DNA of 64,000 nucleotides from positions 11,420,001-11,484,000 of the forward strand of contig CM067528.1 in the NCBI GenBank assembly GCA_034509925.1, in the 5' to 3' direction. Numbering within the stretch: position 1 is the first letter of the stretch; every line of letters begins with the position of its first letter. Of this stretch, positions 10,999 to 22,900 are shown in pieces. This DNA is from Hirudinaria manillensis. Its lineage: Eukaryota; Annelida; Clitellata; Hirudinida; Hirudinidae. Both the position numbers and the translations under genes were made by a program. The notes under the pieces are model-generated. The model searched no databases and had not been told where the DNA came from. It saw nothing but the letters and a program-made list of their open reading frames with translations.

Positions 10999-13900
10999 AT
11001 AGAAAGATGGTTTAGGTTTTTAAAAATATGATTGTATTCGTAAAATTTTCATTTGTCTTTTCGTTATAACAATTATGCTACAGTTATACTCTATTATAAT
11101 CTACATAGGCCTACAATTTTACTAGACTCACCCAAGAGAAATAGCTTCTTCTGACGCAACTGACGCATTGGGTGAATCCCGCTCCGACGTTGTCAGAAAG
11201 GCAGGTGCATTCCTGGCATTGAGTGGGCTGAGCCTTCCTGGCTACGAGCCTCGAAAAGACGTCGACGAATGATTTCTGAACCTGGTTTGGAGTATCGAAC
11301 CACTGCCTGGAGCTGAAGACGATGCCGGTCGTGTCGTGGGTCATGGCAGCGCAGAAATCCTTCGGCATTCTGATTAAAGAACGGAGGCTGTTGTCTCCCT
11401 CGAGCTCGCTGTTGACGTCCCTCTTGGTGTAGACCTTTTCGTCATCGAATCCTGAACAACGAGGGCGATTATTGAATTACCACGAATGTAATCACGACCT
11501 AATCATTTTCTCTCACAAATGATAGGCAAAAAAAGTCTAAAAGCCCAAAATCACCAAAAATGAAGGCGGATTTCGTGTGTGAGGAAGATTTGACTCTGAT
11601 GACGTCTGGAAGGAGAGCGTGGAACTTGATGTCAGACTGCATGATCATTCTATGCACATCAGGGTACAAAAGACCAGCGCTTCCGTTGCAAGAGTGGCAA
11701 GGAATGAAGATGATTGTCTTGGATGCACCGGTTCTGAAGGGCAGTTTCGCAGCAAACTGGATTGCAGCCATGCCGTCGACTGGCTTATCTGATGGGCTCT
11801 GAGAGTCGAAGTTTGCCTGGAGATAAATGAAAAAAAATTATGTAAAATTACTATTAACATTTAAAATAGAATCTAAATGATCATTCTGTGATCATCAGTA
11901 AGAGTTAAATATTATTTATTAAATTCAGGATCAGAGAGGATGAAGTCAACAAATGTTTCTCTCACCCTTGGAACTTTGTCGAATGCATTAAACACGCGTC
12001 CATCAATTGTGTGCAGTTTTGGAAGGACATGCTTTCCACCGTAGCTGACCAAGGCAAACCTGGTAAGTTTTATGTCCTCCTGTTGGATCAGCAAGCAAGG
12101 ATTAATATTGATTAGCAGAGTCCCATGCAGAAATCAATAGACACATGAAAAGTAAGGAGTAAAATTATTAAACGTTAAATACAAAATTCGGTTATTAAAG
12201 CCACGAGCAACCCTATGACGATTATTATACTACTAAGATTAAGGATTAAAGTGTTATGTTATAATATGACAATCATTATACTACTAAGATTAAGGATCAA
12301 AGTATTATGTGATCAATTAAAGATTATTGGTTGAAATTGATTGAAAATTCAGCCAACCGATTCTACGAAAGCCTTCTGGAGGTTGTCTGTCAGAGATCTG
12401 ATCCTGTCAAAGACTCTCTTGTTGCACAAATCGCTTTGAATGACTAGGACGACATCAGCCGCTTTGGCGTCGGGATTGACGCTCACGGAAAACATTTCTC
12501 CTTCCAGGTGAGTAGTCTCTTGGAAGCTGCACTTGACTGGAAAGGAAATTTGTTATTGTTAATAAATAAATAAATTAATTTATAATATTTGTAACAGTCA
12601 GGTTATAATTAATTTATGATTAAGAGACAGCAGCTAGATTTCAACAAACGTTTTATTTATTTTTTTCATCGCATATTAAGAGAAATAATCAGAATCGTAC
12701 ACATAAATGTATGAAAACAAGTTCTTGAAGCATTTTAAAAGTTAATTTCCAAAAAGTTAAGTACTTGAAAAGAAAATTAACCATTAATCCATAATGAACT
12801 CACCGCACTGTTTCGGCATTCTGACTTGGATTCCCTGGCTCCTGCATTCCTTTTGGTAGGCCGCTGAGATGCGACAAACTCCCTCCATGACCTGTCCCGC
12901 GGTATCGCCTCTTGGCACTTCGTTGAGGCACATTTGGAAGAAATCAGATGGATCGACGCGACGGAAACAGGAACGGAAAGATGAATCGGTCAAGTTCTGG
13001 AAATCAACGGTGACCATTTTGTTACTATAAAGTCATATTGAAGTAGTATTAGCATTACAAGCTTTGAATTAATATAAGATAATTACCCAATCTTATATTA
13101 AAGCATGGAAAAATAAGATATATTTTCAGAAGCAGACGCTAGAAAAGAATAAGAAAGCGAAACTCACGAAGGTCGAGAGACAAGATTCATGTGCCATGGA
13201 GTTCAACTGGTGCTGATTGAAAACTGCTTTGTTTGTTGATCCACACTGACTTGAAGCGCTCCAACTTGTTGCGAAGCTATCGGCATCCGATACCTAAATT
13301 GTTACTAGCGCATTAGTCGTGGTCATTGAGTTATTGTAAATGGAATTGATTTATATAGATTCATATGAGTAGCGCACGTTAGAGGCGCTTCTTCTATTTA
13401 TATTGCGTTTCTCCTCAAAGCACTTGGAGTAGTGCTAGACTGCTCCTAGCTTGAGGGAGCGCTATCCGGGCTCACTTACATGCCGGTTATTACGTATAAA
13501 TTGTCGTACCAACAGATGATTTCAAAGTAACAGTATCGAACGAGCAGAAACCACAGAAACAATACCTGTAGGCCATCAGAGTTCAAAAAGTCGTCTGCCT
13601 TTTCGAAGTTCTTGGTGCCGAAAAGACCAGCCAACTTTCCGTGGTACCATCCGGTAACTGTCAGACTGCACTGATCGTGGACGATGTCGCAAACCAACCT
13701 GAAACCCCTTTCGCTGACCAATTGGACTTCGTTCTCTCCGACTCTGATGATGTGGGTGTTCAAGTAGTGGAAGGGAAGTTCTGTCTTTGTGTCATCGATC
13801 AAGATTCTTCCGTCAGGCAAAACGTCAAACTGAATTGGAAAATATCAGTCACAATGTAATTATTTCACTGTTTAGTTACTTCCAAATTAATGACAAAAGA

Positions 13901-16900
13901 AAGCAGAAATATCCTTTGAATGAAACTAAAATTTCAGATTGATTTGACATTTGATTTCTCGATAGAAATTAACACTTTGAAACAAGTCATATTTTTACAT
14001 CGCCACAGGTCAAAATTTACCTTGCGACCGTCAGTGAAAGTGGTTATGCTCTTTTTGAAGACATGTCCTCTTCTCAGTCTGCTATCGTAGTTGACAAAAA
14101 CTGAGAAGGATTTGTTGACGAAATCTCTGGCGAGGAGATGAGTACAGTCGCTGGCAAACTGGAACATTCTGCCGTCAAAGGTCCTGAAATGCTGGGCCCC
14201 TGTAAGACTGGCTGTGGCTGTAACACACATAAAAAGCAGTCACGAATTGTTTATGACCAAAAACATATTGAAAATCGTTCCAAAAATTTTATTCCTATGC
14301 AATAGTAACAGTATTAATAGTATATAGTAAGCGTTAAAACTATTAGCTGCTTACATTGGAAAGGTGGAACAAGGTTAAGGATTTTCTCCCAGTTATAAGA
14401 ATACATTTCTTCGATGAAAGCTGTCATGTCCTTCAACTCATCCAGAACTTTGCCAAAAAGATCTCCTAAAATTGTTCAATAGCATAAATAGATATTTAAC
14501 TTGAACAACCTTAGTCAAAGATTGATCAATGCTGGACGAATTCTTAATAATCATATTCATAGTGCACGTTAACTGCGCAGCAAAGCAAAGTTGCTCACCC
14601 ATGTTTCCAGCTAGGCCTTGATACTCAATTCCGATGACAAAGTCAATCCATTCCCTGACTCTTGGTGGAACGAAGTGTTGGTACTCGTAGTTTCCAGTTT
14701 CGGGTTCCCAAATGGTCCAACGATTCTCAGACACTTTGAAGAAGTGTTCCAGTGCATCTTTGAGTTTGTCACTCGCGAAATGATCGGTAGTCAGAGCTCT
14801 GAGACCGTTAACCACGTCGTTCACCCTGCCGCTCGAGTAGATCAGACCATAGATGGACTTGTACTGAAATGGAAAAAAAATAATAATAAAGCGTTTTAAA
14901 TCAAATTCTGACAAAATAAATTTGCGGGTTATTCGATGTCTAGTTCAAGATAAAAGCATTTTTAACAATTTTTCAGTATTTAGTTACCTTTTCAATGCAA
15001 TTGGCAACCTTGTTAATCATGGATTTTATGCATCTGTTAGACAAAACTTTGTCGACTGCATCCCAGAACCTTGCTTTAATTTCTGCTTCAGTCATGGCTG
15101 GAAGTTGCTTCAGGAATTCTAGGAATTCCCTGACTTCTGGTTGGCTCAAGATTTCATGAAGAAGTTCTGTGCGACAAACAGTTTGAATGGAAATGATGGA
15201 AACTGAAGTTTGATTTACTAAAAATGTCAATTAAGACGTTTTATACATCGTCAAAAATTAATTTATTTATCGTTACAATATCAGTCTTTTAGTTATGAAT
15301 TTTTAAAAATCATTAACAAGAATAAGTTTTACGTATACACTAGTTAAGATTAAGAAATTGTAATACCTTTGAAGCGGTTTTTAATATCCTCAAATGCGGC
15401 ATTGAGTTTTATCAAAGTCCTCATGATGTGGGGTTCGAGAACCTTGAGGTGGCTGGCAACTTCTTCCAGAATACGCTCCATCTGAATTCCAAGAGCTCTG
15501 AAACCGACCTTAACCTTCATGTACAAAGATTTCATGGCATCGGCAACAATCTCCAGTGATCTCTTGAAACAGTGCTCCATTTGTTCGACAAAAGCCCTAT
15601 TTTGAGCAATAAATAAAGTAAATCTTTCAATAAGGATCTTATTTATCTTATATTTTTATACTGAGTTTAATCTTTATGTAACCATTTACTGGTAATGCAA
15701 GTAACCAATATGTAACTAAATGCATATATTTAATAATACTAAATCTAACCTGAGAGCGTTGATAATGTCTCTAATGTGATAAATATTTTCTCTGTACATT
15801 CTCTCAAACTCTGCAACGTAACGATGATAGGTCGATCTGATTGAACTGGCCCATTCCTCCATGATCGATGCATAAGGTTCTGCAGCTGCTCTGAACCTAT
15901 CAGCCTTGAAGCTGGCATCGTCGGACAACTCAAACCTCAGAGTGTCCAAGTTGGAGCTAACGACTCTCAATCTCTGAGTGAATTCATCCAAGTTCTGTCG
16001 AACTCTGACCTTCCAATCCTCCCAGAAACGAGGTTTCACGAAATTTTTGACGACCAAGAAGTTTCTGTCGTCGACAGACCAACCTAGTTTAACGGCATTT
16101 TCCTCGAAATTTTCAAATTTGTTGAGCGAAAGAGAAGCTTCGCTGATGCCTTTCAAGTTGCCCTCGATTTGGTAGTATTTTTCTGTGATAATAAATGTCA
16201 TGAAAATAATTCATAAGGCTAGTCAGAAGTTATTTGGAGATATTACCATAAATAAATTTTTCTAATTTATTTTCGTATCATTATTAACGTTTATGTTTAT
16301 TAGTTAATTATAATTATTAATCTTACGTTGATTGGGGTACAGTTTCAGGTCCACCTTCCTATTGGGAAGGTTGAGGTCAAGGACGGATTTCAAATAGAAC
16401 AAGTCATCAGTGGTGAAGATGACGTCGTAGACAATCACCCCATTGTCGATGTCTATTTCGTGACCAGTGGTTTTCAGGGCAGTAGTAGTGACTGGAGTTT
16501 CGAACTGAAGTTAACAATAAAAAGCTGAAAAACCTCTAGAAAATGTTTCATGATTAGTTAGAACTCCAATATTGCATACCTTAACAAGGAAATCGTGCCT
16601 TATGACGTCGTAATTGCTAGTCAGGGTAAACTCCTTCACTTCGTTGGACTGGCTCAATTTGTACAGCAGTTTGGTTTCGAATTCGCGAACGACTTTGAGG
16701 AGCGCCACCCTGGTCTTGAGTTGGATGTCGGTGTTGCTAGATGGGTGAGAGAATCTTATGCCATTAGTCACTTCAAGTTCATTTTCGCCTCTCAAAGCGT
16801 CTTGAAGATAGGCCTCCAGCAAGAACACCTCATCGTTTAGTCGAAGGCTTTGCTTCCATTGGAGAGAATTTTGAGAAACGGCTGCTTCAATTACCGACAG

Positions 16901-19900
16901 GATCTCCTGTTTAAATCATCAATAGCACTTGAAATTGATTGTTGCTTTTAAATTTACAATTAATTGATTGATTTAATCGATTAACTTGTTTAGTTAACTT
17001 ATATTATTTGTAAAAACTTCTTCCAACCTTGGGGAAGTCTGGATGCTCGAACGATGCAACATGCTTGAAAGTCATGAAAGACACGATGAAGTCGCTGTTC
17101 AGTGCAATGCGGCGATTTCTGATGTGGTCCTGACTGTACAACCTGGTCGTATATTGGCTGTTAACTACGACTGTGCGTGTGAAGCCAATTGAGTGATTGA
17201 TTTCCGGGGTAACGATAGTCACGGAGCCCTCGACGACGTGTTTACTCCATCCGCTTGGCTTAGACGACCCCTGGATTGTGTAGCTGAAATCCGGCGTTTC
17301 TTGGTCGTCAGTCCATTTCAGTTTGAGTGAGTGATGGAAAGAGTTGGCATCGAGTTTGTAGCCAAGGCCGAAGCCTGCAGTGGTTTCGGAGGTGATGACC
17401 GTCAGATCGAGCGACCTTTCGGTGAGCGGGCCACTTTGTTCGTTCTTGATGTCGAATTCAAATCTCACCTGATCAATTAATTGATCAATTTGATTACAGT
17501 TCACAGCAAATTTGTATTTAAGATGATAGTTAACCATTAACTTTGTAGCAAAATAGTAAACAAACGTTCTATTTAATGAAAATTATTTTCGAACGATATC
17601 GTTTTCTTTTTACTCACGTTGCTGTCTGGTCTCGTTCTATCCCAGTTCAAATTAACGGTGCCAGAATTGGCATCGCCATTGAAAGATGAATCCATCTGGC
17701 AAGGACTGCGCAGGGTGAACGTGATGAGATTGTCTCCTGTTGTTTGGCGCTTGTAATCGAAATCAATCTGAAAAAAAAAACGGATATTAAAATTTCGAAA
17801 AAAATTTCAATAATTTATTTTATTTCTATATTGTTGGATCCCTAGATCCAATAAATTGAAGAATAATTAAAATTATATTGCCGATTAATTAATTTAATAA
17901 TTAATTAAATTTAGTGGCAATATAATTTGAGAATTAATTGGTGCTATTCAGACTCTTTGGTTATGTACCTTGACAAATGGATTTGTATCGGAAAGTAGAG
18001 CGAGAATTAGAGAACAGCAGATTTCAAGACTTAATCAATTAAGCATCGTGCATCTTCCAAGCCATCTGACAACTTTCAATAAACCTGACCTTCTATAATT
18101 AGTTTGAGGACCCTGGGTTATTACATTGGTGTCAGGAGTGGGATTTAGAGTTAAAGGGTGTCCAAAAGTAACTAAGGTAGAAGCTTGTTTAGTTGAAAAG
18201 TGAAGGATGCCGAAGTACTTGGATGAATTGTACGTGCCTCGATTGAGACAAGAATTGAGAGATCGTGGCCTGGACTGCAAAGGCACGAAAGCTGAGATAC
18301 GGGAGCGACTTGGGGCATGGCTGACAGAGAATGGCCATGACCCGGAGGAATACGAATTCGAGAATCCATCCCATAAAAAAATGGAAGAATTTCTTGATTT
18401 TATGAAAAAGTCCGTAGATGAGTTGAGGAGGAGTATTAGGGGCGATTTGGAAAACACAGCGATTCCATGTCAGGATGTCTCGCTGGTTTCGGGTGAAAAC
18501 TCTACCGAGAAGAGTCCTGTTGGTTCTTTTGAATTCGAGTCCGAATATAGTAAGTGGCGGAGAAAGTTTGTAGAGAACTCTAGGAGGACTATTAGGGGCG
18601 ATTTGGAAAACACAGCGATTCCATGTCAGGATGTCTCGCTGGTTTCGGGTGAAAACTCTACCGAGAAGAGTCCTGTTGGTTCTTTTGAATTCGAGTCCGA
18701 ATATAGTAAGTGGCGGAGAAAGTTTGTAGAGAACTCTAGGAGGATTATTAGGGGCGATTTGAAAGGCACAGCGGTTCCGAGGCAGGATGCCTCGTTCTTT
18801 TCGGGTGAAAACTCTACTGAGAAGAGTTCTGATGTTCCAAGTACCGTTTCTGGCAGCATTGGGATGGAGTCATTCGAAGACACATCCAACCACAGTGCGT
18901 GCGTGTCTCCAGAAACTCTGTGCGTGATGGCAGACTTAGAGAACTCGACGTTGGAGCCCATAGAGTTACCAGATCAGGTCGAGTCGTCAGCAGGGCCCAG
19001 AGAGCTCACGGAGGTTTTAGTGGAGCAAGTGGAACTTTCGGAGGAGCCTGTGGGATTGCCGGTGGATCATGTGGAGTCGTTGGTGCAGCCCGAGGAGTTA
19101 CTGATGAGTCACGTGGAGTTGCCGGTGGAGCGCACGGATTTGATGGTGGAACAAGTAGAGTCTACAGAACAGCCAATGGATTTCCCGACAGAGTCTGCGA
19201 AGTTATTAGTACCGCCCAAGGAGTCACCGATGAAGGACATTGAGTTACCAGTGAAGCACACGAAGTTGATGGTGGAACAAGTAGAGTCTACAGAACAGCC
19301 CATGGATTTACCAGCTGATGTTTCGGCTCCATTGGAAATAACAGAAGGGAGTGCTCGGGATTTCGGGGGAGTGCCTAGCAAGGAAAATGGAGCAGGTGAT
19401 CCTGTAGAGAGTCTGAGATCTGGCGGCATGGTGGAGCAGGAGGTTGAGCATAGAAATGGCGATGTTACGCGACTGAAACTTGCGGGACACAGAAGCAAAA
19501 GGGAGGAAAGAGAAATCCCAGAAGATGGCAAAGCAAATGGATCTGGGATTTGCAGCCATGAGATTGTTGGAAGATTGGATCCTATTCCTAGAGTAAAAAT
19601 GAAAATGGGAATAGATGTCTGTTCGGGACGAACAGATTTAAGGAGGGGGCAGTGTTGGATCCCTAGATCCAATAAATTGAAGAATAATTAAAATTATATT
19701 GCCGATTAATTAATTTAATAATTAATTAAATTTAGTGGCAATATAATTTGAGAATTAATTGGTGCTATTCAGACTCTTTGGTTATGTACCTTGACAAATG
19801 GATTTGTATCGGAAAGTAGAGCGAGAATTAGAGAACAGCAGATTTCAAGACTTAATCAATTAAGCATCGTGCATCTTCCAAGCCATCTGACAACTTTCAA

Positions 19901-22900
19901 TAAACCTGACCTTCTATAATTAGTTTGAGGACCCTGGGTTATTACAATATTTTACCTTTTTCTCGTTGTTGAGTTTCACTTCAAATGTAGCCAAGTGTTC
20001 CTCTCTTATGAGGTCAACTCCGTAAGCTAAGGAGAATTGCTTAAGTTTTGGGAATGGAGATTCGAATTTCAGTAGAAGATTGTGATCTTTCACCGATGCC
20101 AAACCCATGATGAGGTCGGTGGAAATCCTGTAAGCTGTGGATCTGCTTGTGTAATCGAGTGTCAATCCACTTTCTAAGTTTGTGACTGTTCCTCTGTATT
20201 TGAGTTGCACAAGCAATTCTGAGAGGGGTGCGAAAGGAGTGGACATTTGGAAGCTTGTGTCGAAGTGGCCATGGCCTTCACTGGTGTGTTTCAATTGAAT
20301 GAAGAGTCTTTTTTCGCTATCAAAGCTATAATCTGTTCCTGATGCAGTGAACTCATTTGAGGCTACGAGACCATTTGATACGTCCAGGATAAACTTATCG
20401 CTATAGAGAATGTTGTTGGTAGCGATGGAAGCTTGCACTTGACTCTTTGTTTCTTGGACGGTAGCATCGAATTTCAATTCGCTTAGTGCCGTGTATGGTG
20501 TGATCATGTCGAATACGATTTCATTTGAGCCTGGGGCCAGATTAAGCGAAAAGTGCGATTCAAACAAGTTGGCAGTGCTGCTGGCTACGACTATGTCGTA
20601 CTTGAATGAAGAGAAATCCGATTTGTAGTAGTACGACTCTTCGATAAATCTAAGTCTGGGATGTGAGGTCTCGAGTCTGTACGTCATGAGATGTTCGTCA
20701 CTGCCATAAACGTACTTGCTGGTTGCCTTCATTCTTTCCATGTTTGTGATTGGTGTTTCTATTCTTGTTTCGCTAGCCATGTGAGTAGCATATCCTTCCA
20801 TCCATGCTTTGCTTTGTGAAACAATCAAGAACTTTTCAGGACTTGGAGAAAGACCTTCGTCATTCTCTGGACGGATACCAGTAAATGTTCCAACAGGAGC
20901 TTCGAGTGATAAGAGGTAATCCATTTCCGATGCGGTTTGTCTGTACTCTCCATTTAAAGAATATCTGTCGTATCCTGTAATTGATGTTGTCAGAACGATA
21001 TCCACTTTCTTGGTCTCTGATTCTTGGTTGACGTTGAAATCAAGATCAAAGTTTTCATATCCTTCGTGCGGAGTTTCAACCGAGGCTTTCAGAAGAATAT
21101 TGTTTGCATTTTCAACATTAAAGTTCAGAGAATTTTTGTATCTCAAATCTCCAAATTGTGAAGTGAGTTCAGTGTTAAAGTTGTTCCATGGTCCAACGTG
21201 GTTAAGGCTGAGAACGTTGTGTCCTAGTCCCCTGATCGGAGTTTTAAACGTTAATTCCGATTTGGCTTTGTATTCGCTCTCGTCATATTCAGCATGGAAA
21301 GAGAAATTTGCACTCTCGGGATCGAAAGTACAGGAAGCGTCAGTGATAAACTTTTGAAGGGAACCCTGGTGATCGAATGAGAAATCAAAGACTCTGAAAC
21401 CATTGAATGGTGTCTCAGTTCTGAATTTCATTTGGATGGTTTCGCTGTCCGGATATTTGAAAATGAGATGGTTGCTGATTGTTGAACCAGCGATTTTGAT
21501 GTCTAAGTTGGTATCCATGTCTCTGGCATCACCTTTGTGATGCAAGACAAATCCATATTCTAAGGGAACGTTTACTAAGACCTTTGCTACGACCTCTTTT
21601 CTTTCCGGCCAAGATAATTCAGATGATCCAGAGTAGCGCGCTCCGTTGATTTCCAGATGACCTTCGTTTATCCAGCCACTTCCGTAAGCAAAGCTTCTTG
21701 GTGTATGGTTGAAAACGAGGGTGACTTTTTGAACTTGAGTGAAGGGAGTTTCTAGATTTTGCGAGAGGTTGATATTTCCATCTTGAGAGAGCTCAAAGAC
21801 AGTGTCCAAAGTAATCTTGTCGTCGTTAAGTTCCAAGGAAATATCAGACGAATAACTGCTCCAAGGGCCGGTCCTTCCAAACTTGAAATGAGTTCTTTCC
21901 AACCTCTTAATCGGAGTGGTTAAGGTGGCTGTAATCAGGTGGTTGTTTTCTTCGTAAAACACCGAGGATGTCAAATGAAGGCTTCTGCCTTCGACGGTGA
22001 ATTCTGTAGCAGTTGAAAAATTCTTCCAGCTGTTAAAAGTGACCTGATTGAAGAGTCCTGCGCGTCCTCGATTAATTTCGTAGTATACTTGTGAAAGATA
22101 CTTCTGATGTTGACGCTGGTGGTGATGTTTGAGTTCTGCTTTGAGGTTCCTGAATTGTCTGTAAGGAGTGGCAAGAGTATACTGAAGAAGGAGCAGTTTT
22201 TTAGGGTCTCTGACGTCATAAGTGAAACTTTGGCTGATCTTTCCTGGAACGCTATTGTGTTCGATATCGGCTGAGATTTTAAGATGCTTCTCGGTACCAT
22301 TTACAACAGATGCGAGTTTAAAGGTTCTCAACGCTTCCCAAGGAGTGTTTATGTTCAGGTCAAATCTCTTTTCTCTACCTATGTTGGTCTCTCCAGAAAT
22401 CGAAAACTTTCCGTGATTGTAGTCGATTCCAGCTCTTGCTCTCAACAGGTTGTCATTGATTTCGTTCTTCAATGAGAAGGACGCACGTTCCAAGTGTCTG
22501 CAAGTTGAGGTAACTTCAAGGCTGGCATCTAGAGCGCCGGTTCCGTCATTCTTCAAAACTCCTCCAAGAGTTACTTGTCCAGTGGCTCCAAGATTGACTT
22601 CGTTAGCAGCATGATAGGTCGTTCCATCGTAACGATTGTTCATGTCAAGCTCCAGTTTTTCGTATCCTCTGAATGGCGTACCAATAGACAGCTTAAACAC
22701 CAGAGCTTCCCTGGGTAAAAACTGTAGGTTGTGTTGAATGGTGATACGCTGGTGTTCCAAATTACCTGTCAACCTTCCTTCGCCGATGAAAGCATCAATA
22801 GAGTGCTTGTAATTGAGATTGATGCCGAAGTTGGAAAATCCAGGACGAGGTGTCTTGATCGAGAGATCTCCAGAAACTTGTCTGCTGTTTCCGCGGAGAT

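Larger units (their letters stand above)
17832..19946 (+). mobile_element. Complete non-autonomous LTR element with one SAP-domain ORF
   Basis: The 2,115-bp element has two 294-bp LTRs (17832-18125 and 19653-19946) that begin TG and end CA and read identical by eye. A primer-binding site directly follows the 5' LTR and a polypurine tract precedes the 3' LTR. The insertion is flanked by a 4-bp duplication, atat (17828-17831 and 19947-19950). It lies in a lipoprotein intron on the opposite strand to that gene. The internal region is about 1.5 kb and holds one long ORF. No protease, reverse transcriptase, RNase H or integrase is present, so mobility would need enzymes supplied from elsewhere. 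The 4-bp duplication and tRNA-primed design fit a Ty3/gypsy-type parent, but the class is inferred. Confidence 0.92.

Noticed and set aside
12349-12368. Premature stop (TGA) in a lipoprotein exon
   Set aside because: Donors TTC|GTAGAA and TCG|GTTGGC, both in phase 0, lie just before the TGA, and the next exon (EDIKLTRFALVSYGG) continues the domain. The stop is intronic.
18035-18457. Minus-strand frames over the LTR element (for example 18035-18457, 19109-19672)
   Set aside because: They are antisense shadows of the SAP ORF and LTR. No motif supports them.
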